Shown here one piece after another: positions 6,999 through 14,739 of a stretch of DNA of 17,276 nucleotides; the stretch's first letter is position 1, and every line of letters starts with the position of its first letter. The position numbers were made by a program, and so were the translations under genes. The stretch spans positions 1 to 17,276 of the forward strand of contig JBMDWZ010000225.1 in assembly GCA_048594865.1 (NCBI GenBank). The letters run 5' to 3'. This DNA comes from CALKWS01 sp048594865 (lineage in GTDB: Bacteria > Actinomycetota > Actinomycetes > Actinomycetales > Beutenbergiaceae). The notes under the pieces are model-generated. The model saw only the letters and a list, made by a program, of their open reading frames with translations. It made no database searches and was not told where the DNA came from.

Positions 6999-7835
6999 AT
7001 GCGATTCGGCCGAATTGGTCAGCCCGGGCAAGAAGTTCCAGCCGTCAAGCACGAAGGATCGTGGCGCGACCTGCGCGGGATCACCGATGAGATCGACGGC
7101 GCATTCCTCGGTCGGGTGGGCGAGGTGGACTGGGATTCGGTGCTACCGACTCTTCCCGAGGTACCGGCCGGGCGCATCGGAGCTCCGATCGCCCAACCCG
7201 GCAAGGTCGTGTGCATCGGCCTGAACTACTCCGACCACGCCGCGGAGTCCGGCATGGACGAGCCAACCGAACCGGTGCTCTTCATGAAGGACCCCTCCAC
7301 CGTCGTCGGGCCTGATGACACCGTGCTCATCCCCCGCAAGTCGGTGAAAACCGACTGGGAGGTCGAACTCGCCGTCGTCATCGGCAAGGAAGCCAGGTAC
7401 CTGCCCGACGCCGAATCCGCCGCCGCGGTGATCGCCGGGTATGCGGTGGCTCACGACGTGTCCGAGCGGGAGTTCCAGTTGGAGCGTGGCGGCACCTGGG
7501 ATAAGGGCAAGAGTTGCGAAACGTTCAACCCCTTAGGGCCGGAGCTGGTCACCGCCGATGAGGTGGGCGACCCCCAGAACCTGGACCTCAAACTCTCGGT
7601 CAACGGCACCCCGCGCCAAAACGGGAACACCGCCAACATGATCTTTGGGGTCTACGAGATCATTCGCTACCTCAGCCAGTTCATGGTGCTGCGGCCCGGC
7701 GACCTCATCAACACCGGCACCCCCGCCGGTGTTGCGATGGGAATCGACGGCCAGCCCTACCTACGCGACGGGGACGTCGTCGAGCTCGAGATTCAGGGCC
7801 TGGGCGCTCAACGCCAGGTCATGGCCCAGGCATGA
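6999..7835 (+). CDS. FAH-family hydrolase, predicted 2,4-diketo-3-deoxy-L-fuconate hydrolase
   Basis: Predicted last step of the pathway: hydrolytic C-C cleavage of 2,4-diketo-3-deoxy-L-fuconate to pyruvate and L-lactate. The 278-residue protein has the fumarylacetoacetase fold signature KVVCIGLNYSDHAAE (69-83), DWEVELAVVIGK with probable metal ligands Glu121 and Glu123, then HDVSERE with Asp153, and GDLINTGTPAGVAMG near the C-terminus. The ATG at 6999 is preceded by AGAAGGG. It heads the second plus-strand operon and overlaps the next gene (ATGA). The family includes other acylpyruvases and related hydrolases; the specific substrate comes from the fucose-pathway neighbours. Confidence 0.9.
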   Translation: MRFGRIGQPGQEVPAVKHEGSWRDLRGITDEIDGAFLGRVGEVDWDSVLPTLPEVPAGRIGAPIAQPGKVVCIGLNYSDHAAESGMDEPTEPVLFMKDPSTVVGPDDTVLIPRKSVKTDWEVELAVVIGKEARYLPDAESAAAVIAGYAVAHDVSEREFQLERGGTWDKGKSCETFNPLGPELVTADEVGDPQNLDLKLSVNGTPRQNGNTANMIFGVYEIIRYLSQFMVLRPGDLINTGTPAGVAMGIDGQPYLRDGDVVELEIQGLGAQRQVMAQA

Positions 7836-8596
7836 GCGCCGCTCAAGACCTCGCCGGCCTGGTCGCCGTGGTCACCGGTGGCGCCGCCGGGATCGGCGCG
7901 GTCACCGCCGCCGAACTACAGCAGCGGGGAGCGCGAGTCGCCGTCGTCGACCGGGATGCCGCAGACGCCGAAGCCAACCCCGAGATCGGCTACTACACCG
8001 CCGATGTCTGCGATGACGCCCAAGTCAGCGCCATCATCGACGCCATCGCCCAAGACTTCGGCGGCATCGACATCCTGGTCAACAACGCCGGGATCGGTTC
8101 CCAGGGCGATGTCGCGCAGACGCCCACCGAGGTGTGGCTCAAGGTGTTGGACGTCAACGTGGTGGGGATCGCCCGGGTCACCTCCGCGGCGCTGCCCCAC
8201 CTGCGCAAGTCCGAGCACGCAGCGGTGGTGAACATGTGCTCGATCGCCGCCCTCGTTGGTTTGCCGCAGCGGGCTGCCTACTCGGCCTCCAAGGGCGCGG
8301 TGCTGTCCCTGACCCGGGCGATGGCCATCGACCACGTCAAGGAGGGCATCCGGGTGAACTGCGTCAGCCCCGGCACCGTGAACACCCCCTGGGTGGAGCG
8401 GCTGCTGGCCGACGCCCCAGACCCCGAGGCGATGCTCGCGCAGTTGCGGGCCCGTCAACCCACCGGCGAGCTCATCGAACCCCTCGATGTGGCGCGCGCG
8501 ATCGCATACCTGGCCTCACCGCTCAGCGGGGCCGTCACCGGAATATCTCTCTCAGTGGATGGTGGAATGAATGAACTACGACCGGCGGTGGGCTGA
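7832..8596 (+). CDS. SDR, predicted 2-keto-3-deoxy-L-fuconate dehydrogenase
   Basis: Predicted to oxidise 2-keto-3-deoxy-L-fuconate at C4 to the 2,4-diketo acid. The classical SDR of 254 residues has TGGAAGIG (15-22), NNAG (84-87), Ser137, YSASK with Tyr150 and Lys154, the SPGTVNTPW segment and a C-terminal VDGGMN. Asp40 at the end of the second strand favours NAD over NADP. Its start overlaps the stop of the FAH-family gene, whose substrate would be its product, and its own TGA overlaps the ATG of the M81 gene (TGATG). Another polyol or keto-acid substrate is possible on sequence alone; context makes this assignment strong. Confidence 0.9.
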   Translation: MSAAQDLAGLVAVVTGGAAGIGAVTAAELQQRGARVAVVDRDAADAEANPEIGYYTADVCDDAQVSAIIDAIAQDFGGIDILVNNAGIGSQGDVAQTPTEVWLKVLDVNVVGIARVTSAALPHLRKSEHAAVVNMCSIAALVGLPQRAAYSASKGAVLSLTRAMAIDHVKEGIRVNCVSPGTVNTPWVERLLADAPDPEAMLAQLRARQPTGELIEPLDVARAIAYLASPLSGAVTGISLSVDGGMNELRPAVG

Positions 8597-10176
8597 TGTC
8601 TGAAACTCTGGCATCTCAGGTTTGGGCCGATCCGCTTCCACCGGTCGCCGCCGACGGGCTGGCCAAGCCGCGCGTGGGCATCGGCGGCATGGGCATCGAG
8701 TCCTCCACGTTCTCCGCGCACACCTCGGGCTGGGAGGCCTTCGCGGTGCGCCGCGGGGAGGAACTGCAGAACCGGTACAGCTTCATGGAGCCGGGCACTG
8801 AACTCGGCGACGCCGCGCAGTGGATCCCACTGGTGCAGGCACGTTCACTTCCTGGCGGCGCGGTGCAGCCGGAGGTGTTCGAGTCAATCAAGAACGAGCT
8901 GGTGCAAGGCATCCGCGCCGAGATCGAAGCGAACGGCCCCTTCGACGGGTTCTTCTATGACATCCACGGTGCCATGAGCGTCATCGGAATGCGCGACGCG
9001 GAGGGAGACTTGGCCACCGCCCTGCGCGACGCGCTCGGCGATGACTGCCTGATCAGCACCGGGATGGACCTGCACGGCAACGTCTCGGCGAAGCTGTCCG
9101 AGGCCTTGGACCTGCTCACCTGTTACCGGATGGCGCCACATGAGGACGCCATGAACACCAAGCACCGCGCCGTGCGCAACCTGCTCGCCCGGCTGCGCGG
9201 CCCCGGCGGCTCCGATGCCCAAGCTCGGCGCCCGTGGCACGCGTGGGTGCAGGTACCGGTCCTGCTGCCGGGTGAAAAGACCTCCACCCGGATCGAACCG
9301 GCCCGCACGCTGTACGCCGCGCTGCCCGAGGTCGAGGCCCTGGACGGTGTGCTGGATGCCGCGATATGGATCGGGTACGCCTGGGCCGATGAGCCTCGCT
9401 GCCAGGCCGCGATCGAAGTCTCCGGCGATGACCCCGACCTCATCCAAGCCAAAGCCAAGGAACTCGCCGAAGCCTTCTGGGCGGCCCGCCGGGAGTTCGA
9501 TTTCGTGGCCCCGGCCGCACCCCTTGATCAGTGCCTCGATCAGGCGCTCGCCGCCGATCCCAGCGCTCCGAAGCCGTTCATGATCTCCGACTCCGGGGAT
9601 AACCCCACCGCCGGGGGCACCGGTGACGTGAGTTGGACGCTCACCCAGTTGCTCGCCGATGACCGGTTGACAGGTGCGGACTCCCCCACGGTTATCCATG
9701 CCTCGATCTTCGACGCCGAAGCCGTTGCCGCGGCCAAGGCCGCCGGTGTGGGCGGCAGTATCGATGTGAACGTGGGCGCCCGGATCGATGACTCCACCGC
9801 ACCGCCGGTGCGCATCACCGGCGAGGTGTTCTCCCTGACCACCGGCGACCCGACCGCCGGGGACATCGCGGTGATCCGCGCCGGTGGGGTGCACGCCATC
9901 ATCACCGAACGGCGCAAACCCTTCCACCACGTCAAGGACTTCACCGACCTGGGCCTGGACCCACACACCGCGGACATCATCGCGGTCAAGATCGGCTACC
10001 TGCAGCCCGAACTGTACGAGTTGGCCGGTGACTGGCTGCTGGCCATCACCCCCGGCGGCGTCGATCAGGACATCTCCCGCCTGGAGTATCACGACCTCAC
10101 CCGGCCGATGTTCCCCTTCGATGCCGACATGCCAGACCCTGACCTGACCCCGGTGCTGCGACGGCGCAGCACATAA
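8596..10176 (+). CDS. M81-family (MlrC / microcystinase C-like) metallohydrolase, role unknown
   Basis: The family fold is recognisable: IGGMGIESSTFS (Glu35), DIHGAMSVIG (His124), MDLHGNVS (Asp158, His160), PHED (181-184) and SDSGDNPTAGGTGD in the C-terminal half. Glu35, His124, Asp158 and His160 fall in the order and nearly the spacing of the zinc ligands proposed for MlrC of microcystin-degrading Sphingomonas, so a zinc hydrolase is likely. There is no signal peptide; the 526-residue protein should be cytosolic. It is translationally coupled to the SDR (TGATG), and the mutarotase gene starts 13 bp after its stop. No step of the known oxidative fucose route needs this enzyme. A hydrolysis of an amide, ester or other conjugate of a fucose-derived compound is conceivable, but no substrate can be read from the sequence. 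Confidence 0.88.
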   Translation: MSETLASQVWADPLPPVAADGLAKPRVGIGGMGIESSTFSAHTSGWEAFAVRRGEELQNRYSFMEPGTELGDAAQWIPLVQARSLPGGAVQPEVFESIKNELVQGIRAEIEANGPFDGFFYDIHGAMSVIGMRDAEGDLATALRDALGDDCLISTGMDLHGNVSAKLSEALDLLTCYRMAPHEDAMNTKHRAVRNLLARLRGPGGSDAQARRPWHAWVQVPVLLPGEKTSTRIEPARTLYAALPEVEALDGVLDAAIWIGYAWADEPRCQAAIEVSGDDPDLIQAKAKELAEAFWAARREFDFVAPAAPLDQCLDQALAADPSAPKPFMISDSGDNPTAGGTGDVSWTLTQLLADDRLTGADSPTVIHASIFDAEAVAAAKAAGVGGSIDVNVGARIDDSTAPPVRITGEVFSLTTGDPTAGDIAVIRAGGVHAIITERRKPFHHVKDFTDLGLDPHTADIIAVKIGYLQPELYELAGDWLLAITPGGVDQDISRLEYHDLTRPMFPFDADMPDPDLTPVLRRRST

Positions 10177-10189
10177 ACAAAGGGCACCA

Positions 10190-10510
10190 ATGGAAACGAT
10201 CGCACTGCACACCCGGCTCAAGGCCGGCTCAGAGAAGGCGTACGACGCCGTACACCAAGAGATCCCCGCCGAACTCGATCGCCGGCTGCGGGAGGTGGGC
10301 GTGGCGAACTGGCGGATCTGGCGCGATGGCCAGGACGTGTTCCACTTGGTGACGTGTGAGGACTATCAGCGGATGCGCGCGGAGCTGGAGCACGACCCGG
10401 TGAACGTGGCCTGGCAGGAGCTGCTGGAGCCGTTGTTCGAGGTCGCCGACGATTACAGCGGCGACGATCACGGGATCGGCCACGTGTGGTCCCTGCCGCA
10501 GGCCACGTGA
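10190..10510 (+). CDS. RhaM-type mutarotase, probably for L-fucose
   Basis: Small 106-residue dimeric alpha+beta-barrel protein of the L-rhamnose mutarotase family, predicted to interconvert sugar anomers so that the right form reaches the dehydrogenase. Tyr18 and His22 match the catalytic Tyr18/His22 of E. coli RhaM in number and spacing, and the ending HVWSLP corresponds to the family's final strand. It lacks the features of the FucU/RbsD family that does this job in E. coli fucose metabolism. AAAGGG precedes the ATG. Its stop overlaps the GTG start of the aldo-keto reductase (GTGA), which fits a shared substrate. L-fucose is inferred from the operon. Confidence 0.85.
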   Translation: METIALHTRLKAGSEKAYDAVHQEIPAELDRRLREVGVANWRIWRDGQDVFHLVTCEDYQRMRAELEHDPVNVAWQELLEPLFEVADDYSGDDHGIGHVWSLPQAT

Positions 10511-11550
10511 GCGCGCCGAAAACCGCCGCCGCAGCGGCCTGGAACGCGCGCCTCGGGGACCTCGGGTTCGGCTCGGCCTCCCTGGGGAACCTCTTTCAGG
10601 CAATGGACGACGGCGCAGCGGTGCAAACCGTGCAGGCGGCGTTTGGTGAGGGGATCCGGTTCGTAGATTCCGCCCCGCACTATGGCCTGGGTTTGGCCGA
10701 GGAGCGGTTGGGGTTGGCTCTGCGGGCACTGCCGCGCCAGTCGGTGGTCATCAGCTCCAAGGTGGGGCGGCTGCTGGAACCCACTGCGGGTGCGCCCGCG
10801 AGCGCCGCTGCCGTGGGCACCGCCTGGGCGGCGGATACCGGCGGGACGCGCGATGACCAGGGTTTCGATGTGCCCGCCTACCGGCGCCGGGTCCCCGATC
10901 TGAGTGAAGCCGGGATTCGGGCGAGCATCGAAGCCAGTTGCGCGCGCCTTGGCACCGGCCACCTGGATATTGCGCTGCTGCACGATCCCGAGGAACTGGT
11001 GGCCGATGACTCCTGGCTCGCCGCGCTCGATGTGCTGACGGCGCTGCGCTCACAGGGATTGGTGAGCGCGGTAGGCGTGGGCTCGAAACACGCACCCACG
11101 CTGATCAAGGCCGTGCAGCACACCGACCTGGACGTGGTGATGGAGGCCGGGCGGTTCACCTTGCTAGACACCGGCGGGCGGGAGTTGCTCGATACCTGCG
11201 CCCAGCGGGGTGTGGCGGTGATCGCCGTGGGCGTGTATAACTCCGGCATCCTGGCCACCGACACCCCCACCGCGGACGCGAAGTTCGAATACGCCCAAGC
11301 CCCGGCCGACCTCATCGACCGCGCCGCGGCGATCGCGGGAGTGTGCGCTACCCACGGGGTGAGCCTGCCGGCCGCAGCGGCACAGTTCCCCTTCACACAT
11401 CCCGCGGTGGCGAACGTGACCTTGGGGATGGCGACTCCGGAGCAAGTGCGCAGCGGCGCCGAGCGCATCGCCGCACAGATCCCGGGCCAGTTGTGGCGCG
11501 ACCTTTCCGACGCCGGGCTGGTGGATTTCGGGTCCGAGAGCCCCGAATGA
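10507..11550 (+). CDS. Aldo-keto reductase, predicted L-fucose 1-dehydrogenase
   Basis: Predicted to oxidise L-fucose (and perhaps D-arabinose or L-galactose) to the lactone with NAD(P). The 347-residue protein has the aldo-keto reductase tetrad Asp54 (FVDSAPHYG), Tyr59, Lys85 (ISSKVG) and His159 (LLHDPE), and the overall layout of the D-threo-aldose/L-fucose and pyridoxal 4-dehydrogenase branch, including an insertion after SSKVGRLL. I chose GTG at 10507, which overlaps the mutarotase stop as GTGA; an upstream ATG at 10486 would add seven residues inside the mutarotase gene. Its stop overlaps the ATG of the lactonase (ATGA). The oxidation role rests on operon context and branch resemblance. 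Confidence 0.88.
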   Translation: MSAPKTAAAAAWNARLGDLGFGSASLGNLFQAMDDGAAVQTVQAAFGEGIRFVDSAPHYGLGLAEERLGLALRALPRQSVVISSKVGRLLEPTAGAPASAAAVGTAWAADTGGTRDDQGFDVPAYRRRVPDLSEAGIRASIEASCARLGTGHLDIALLHDPEELVADDSWLAALDVLTALRSQGLVSAVGVGSKHAPTLIKAVQHTDLDVVMEAGRFTLLDTGGRELLDTCAQRGVAVIAVGVYNSGILATDTPTADAKFEYAQAPADLIDRAAAIAGVCATHGVSLPAAAAQFPFTHPAVANVTLGMATPEQVRSGAERIAAQIPGQLWRDLSDAGLVDFGSESPE

Positions 11551-12413
11551 TTATCGATACCCACCTGCACATTTGGGATCCGGCGCACCTGGATTACGGG
11601 TGGCTGACCCCCGAGCTGGGCGACCTGTACCGGCCGTTCGGTCTGCCGGAGGGCCACTCGGCCGCTCGGGCCGCCGGCGCGGAGTTCACGCCGGGTCTCA
11701 CCATCGACGGCGCGATTTTGGTGCAGGCCGCCGACTCGATCGCCGAGTCGCAGTACTTGATCGACCAGGCGGCACAGTTTCGCCAGGACACCGGCCCGTG
11801 GGTGCGTGGGATCGTCGGCTGGCTCCCCCTGGCCGACCCTGGCGCCACCGCGGAGCACCTGCCATGGGCCGCCGAGTACCTGGTCGGCATCCGGCACCTC
11901 ACCCACGATGACCCCAACCCGGCATTCCTCACAGAGCCCGCGGTACGAGCCAGTCTGAGGCAGGTGGCCGCCGCTGGGTTGACCCTGGACGTGCCGGACT
12001 CCTATCCCACGCAACTGGCGCAGATCCCGGAACTTGCCGCCGTCGTCCCGGATCTGACGATCGTCATCGACCACCTGGGTAAGCCGCCCGTCGGTGGTGA
12101 CCTGGAGCAGTGGCGCACGCTCATCTCCCGCGCCGCGGATCATCAGAATGTGGTGGCCAAGGTCTCGGGCCTGATCACCTCGGTGGCAGCGGGCGCACAG
12201 TGGAACGCTGAAACCTTGGCTCCGGTCTTGGATCATGCGCTGGAGGCCTTTGGGCCGAACCGTTTGATGTTCGGCAGCGACTGGCCGATCAGCACCAGTG
12301 CTGGGGACTACGGCGCGAACACCCACCTGCTGCTGGAACAGCTGGCGTTGTTGAGCGGCACCGAGCGCGAGGCGATCCTGGCCGGCACCGCAACGCGCGT
12401 CTACGGGCTGTAG
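11547..12413 (+). CDS. Amidohydrolase-family lactonase, predicted L-fuconolactonase
   Basis: Predicted to hydrolyse L-fuconolactone to L-fuconate. The 288-residue protein has the amidohydrolase-2 (cog3618-like) pattern: DTHLHIWD with His6 and His8, GIRHLTHDD (114-122), VIDHLGKP with His176, and FGSDWP with Asp245 as the conserved catalytic aspartate. The ATG at 11547 overlaps the aldo-keto reductase stop; longer in-frame extensions would lie inside that gene. It is the last gene of the operon and ends five bases from the stop of the convergent GntR gene, leaving no room for a separate terminator. Characterised relatives hydrolyse L-fucono- and L-rhamnono-lactones, in agreement with the context. 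Confidence 0.9.
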   Translation: MIIDTHLHIWDPAHLDYGWLTPELGDLYRPFGLPEGHSAARAAGAEFTPGLTIDGAILVQAADSIAESQYLIDQAAQFRQDTGPWVRGIVGWLPLADPGATAEHLPWAAEYLVGIRHLTHDDPNPAFLTEPAVRASLRQVAAAGLTLDVPDSYPTQLAQIPELAAVVPDLTIVIDHLGKPPVGGDLEQWRTLISRAADHQNVVAKVSGLITSVAAGAQWNAETLAPVLDHALEAFGPNRLMFGSDWPISTSAGDYGANTHLLLEQLALLSGTEREAILAGTATRVYGL

Positions 12414-12418
12414 ACCAT

Positions 12419-13138
12419 CTACGAGGTCTGACCCTCCGGGAGCCCCTCGAAGTCTTCGCCATTGGTCTCGGCGTGCTGGCGCACCCAGTTCTCCACACCG
12501 CCCACGTGCACGGTGGCCCACGCGGCGGCCAGATCGGCCTGCCCAGCGGCCATTGCGGCGTAGATCGCCTCGTGTTCGGCCAAGGTACGTTGCACCGCGC
12601 CGGTCTCCGTGAACCCCCGCCAGAGCCGGGCCCTGGCGGTGGCGCCGGAGATGCCCTCGATGGTGGCGGCGAGGTAGGAGTTGCCACAGGCGGCGTTGAT
12701 CCTTCGGTGGAACACCAGGTCCGCCTCCACCAGTTCCTCAACGGTGGAGTCGTTGCCGATCCGGTCCAGGATCACCCGGAGTTCGGCGAGATTCTCGGAG
12801 TTCAACCGGTGGGTGGCCATCTCCACCGCGCGCGGCTCCAACAGTCGGCGCACCTCAAGCAGCTGCACCACCGAGGCGTCGTGGTGCAGGTCGATCACGA
12901 AGGACAGGGTCTCCACCAGGGTGTCGGCTTCCAGGTTTGTGACGTAGGTGCCATCACCCTGGCGCACGTCCAGGATCCTGATCAGCGCGAGCGCCTTCAC
13001 CGCTTCCCGCAGCGAGTTACGGGACAGGCCCAGGCGTTTACCCAGCTCGAACTCAGGGGGCAGCCGGTCCCCCGGTTTCAACTCGCCGGAGGTGATCATC
13101 GCGCGAATCGCAGCGATCGCAGCATCGGTAACCGCCAT
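12419..13138 (-). CDS. FadR-subfamily GntR transcriptional regulator
   Basis: DNA-binding regulator of 239 residues. An N-terminal winged helix (about 4-68, with LKPGDRLPPEFELGKRLGLSR and the wing QGDGTYV) is followed by an all-helical FCD ligand-binding domain. Asp140, His144, His189 and His211 match the metal-binding set of FCD domains that sense small carboxylic acids. A sugar acid such as L-fuconate or its dehydrated product is a reasonable inducer, but this is inference. The gene lies 84 bp after dehydratase copy 2 on the same strand and may be cotranscribed with it. It faces the catabolic operon tail to tail. It is the only regulator of this type in the window, hence the best candidate to control the fucose genes. 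Confidence 0.92.
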   Translation of the reverse strand: MAVTDAAIAAIRAMITSGELKPGDRLPPEFELGKRLGLSRNSLREAVKALALIRILDVRQGDGTYVTNLEADTLVETLSFVIDLHHDASVVQLLEVRRLLEPRAVEMATHRLNSENLAELRVILDRIGNDSTVEELVEADLVFHRRINAACGNSYLAATIEGISGATARARLWRGFTETGAVQRTLAEHEAIYAAMAAGQADLAAAWATVHVGGVENWVRQHAETNGEDFEGLPEGQTS

Positions 13139-13151
13139 GACAGCCGACTCT

Positions 13152-13218
13152 ACCGGTTCGGCGTTGAGCGGTCAGGGTGTTCCATCGCTCCTTGTGCGCC
13201 GGGTGAGGCCACCGGTTC
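13152..13218. promoter_or_regulatory. Pair of ACCGGTTC sites before the GntR gene
   Basis: The 8-mer ACCGGTTC, containing the palindrome ACCGGT, occurs at 13152-13159 and 13211-13218 in the same orientation, 59 bp apart, in the 84-bp gap between dehydratase copy 2 and the GntR gene. The first lies just upstream of the GntR start. This could be an autoregulatory site pair, or chance in GC-rich DNA. Confidence 0.25.
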
Positions 13219-13222
13219 TCCC

Positions 13223-14575
13223 CTAAACCTCAGCCGAATCCTCATGCTTGATGCTGGCCCCGGTGACGGCCGCCTTCCCGGCCACCTCCTGCCAGCCCGG
13301 GCCGTGGGGGAAGGTCCACTGTGCGATCGACTCGGTGAGCATCTGCGCGCTGTTACCCGGTAGTTGCGGCGCTTGGTAGCGGCCGCCGGAGATCCGCACC
13401 GGGTCTTCGAAGTGCTCGTGCAGGTGGTCGACGTACTCGATGTATCGGTCTTGCTGGGAGGTGGAGATGATCGCGTAGTCCACGAAGGAGAAGTGCTGCA
13501 CCAGTTCGCACAGGCCCACGCCGCCAGCGTGCGGGCACACCGGGATCCCGAACTTCGCGGCCAGCAGGAGGTTCGCGAGGTTTTCGTTGGGCCCGGCCAC
13601 CCGGGTGGAGTCGATCTGCAGCACGTCGATCGCGCCGGCCTGCAGCAACTGCTTGAAGATGATCCGGCTGGGCACCGCCTCCCCGGTGGCGACCTTGACC
13701 GGGGCGATGGCCTCGCGGATCCGGGCGTGGCCCAGGATGTCGTCGGTGCTGGTGGCTTCCTCGATCCACCACGGGTCGAATTCGGCCAGCTCGTTGACCC
13801 ACTCGATCGCCTCGCTGACTTCCCACCGCTGGTTGGCGTCGATGCCAACCCGCAGGTCCTTACCGAAGGTCTCCCGCACTAGGCGCATGCGGCGCCGGTC
13901 GTCGGCCAGCGATCCGCCCACCTTGAGTTTGATGAGGTCGAACCCCTGGTCCACGGCCTCTTGGCTGAGCCGCAGCAGCTTCTCATCGGAGTACCCGAGC
14001 CAGCCGGGTGAGGTGGTGTAACCGGGGAAGCCGTCACGCTGGAGTTCGGCGATCCGCTGCTCCTTGCCCTGCTGCCCGCGGCGCAGAATGTCCAGGGCCT
14101 CATCGGGGGTCAGGGCATCGGTGATGTGGGTGAAGTCGATCGTCTTAACGATCTCTTCGGGCTCCAGTTCGGCGATGTACAGCCACAGTGGCTTGTTCGC
14201 GCGGCGGGCGGCTAGGTCCCACAGGGCGTTGATCAGGGCGCCGCAGGCCATGTGGCTGACACCCTTTTCCGGGCCGAGCCAGCGCAGTTGGGAGTCGTGC
14301 ACAAGGAGTTTGGCGGCGGCGCCGAGGTCGGCGAGCAAGTCCTCAACATCGGCGCCGATGAGGATCTCGCCGTAGGACTCGATGGCTTTGGCCATGATTT
14401 CGTTGCCGCGCCCGCCGGTGAACACGAAGCCGTACCCGCTCTCACCGGCATCGGTGCTCAGTTGCAAGTAGGCCGCGGAGTAGTCCGGGTCCACGTTGAC
14501 CGCGTCCGACCCGTCCAGCTCTAGCGAGGTGGGAAAGCGAACGTCGGTGACGGTCACATTGGATACTCGGGTCAT
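13223..14575 (-). CDS. L-fuconate dehydratase paralogue, copy 2 (enolase superfamily)
   Basis: Acid-sugar dehydratase of 450 residues, aligned over its whole length with copy 1 and without the N-terminal extension. All catalytic positions are present: KLK (Lys216, Lys218), DANQRW (Asp246), Glu272, Glu299, Asp322 and His349 in CPHAGGVGLCE. The segment after Glu299 reads TGEAVPSR, where copy 1 has SGEHVQNR; WIEEATSTDD replaces WIEEPTSPDD, DSTRVAGPNEN replaces DAARVGGVNEN, and STSQQDRYIEY replaces SGSMEGRAIEY. These changes cluster around the substrate side of the barrel, so a shifted specificity (another six- or five-carbon aldonate) is likely. AGGAGG lies just before the ATG. The GntR gene follows, and a second SDR is divergently placed. 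L-fuconate dehydratases also accept L-galactonate and D-arabinonate, which are candidates. Confidence 0.9.
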   Translation of the reverse strand: MTRVSNVTVTDVRFPTSLELDGSDAVNVDPDYSAAYLQLSTDAGESGYGFVFTGGRGNEIMAKAIESYGEILIGADVEDLLADLGAAAKLLVHDSQLRWLGPEKGVSHMACGALINALWDLAARRANKPLWLYIAELEPEEIVKTIDFTHITDALTPDEALDILRRGQQGKEQRIAELQRDGFPGYTTSPGWLGYSDEKLLRLSQEAVDQGFDLIKLKVGGSLADDRRRMRLVRETFGKDLRVGIDANQRWEVSEAIEWVNELAEFDPWWIEEATSTDDILGHARIREAIAPVKVATGEAVPSRIIFKQLLQAGAIDVLQIDSTRVAGPNENLANLLLAAKFGIPVCPHAGGVGLCELVQHFSFVDYAIISTSQQDRYIEYVDHLHEHFEDPVRISGGRYQAPQLPGNSAQMLTESIAQWTFPHGPGWQEVAGKAAVTGASIKHEDSAEV

Positions 14576-14634
14576 GGTGGTCCTCCTGGGTCCTGCGGGA
14601 TGATCTGCGTGGTGCGCTGCGGACGCACGGCAAA

Positions 14635-14726
14635 CATCCGATGTCTGGCCCCCATGGTACGCCCATCTGGCCAGCGTTCTTCGCCCATGGCAGGCTCATC
14701 GCACAGCATCTCACCCACTGGTACGC
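14635..14726. promoter_or_regulatory. Divergent control region of dehydratase copy 2 and the second SDR, with repeated motifs
   Basis: The 164-bp gap (14576-14739) contains CATCCGATG (14635-14643, CATC/GATG around C), which shares CATCCGAT with the copy 1 leader. It also has the palindrome CTGGCCAG (14667-14674) and two direct copies of TGGTACGC (14655-14662 and 14719-14726, 64 bp apart) within longer similar stretches. I did not find a convincing sigma-70-type promoter. Regulatory use is inferred from position. Confidence 0.35.
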
Positions 14727-14739
14727 ATCGGAGTGCCCC

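Noticed and set aside
11343..11546. N-terminal extension of the lactonase inside the aldo-keto reductase gene
   Set aside because: MIIDTHLHIWD is the natural family start and forms the usual ATGA overlap.
14641..14739. Upstream ATG adding 33 residues to the second SDR
   Set aside because: The added residues fit no SDR N-terminus and lie in the divergent control region; ATG 14740 has GGAG before it.
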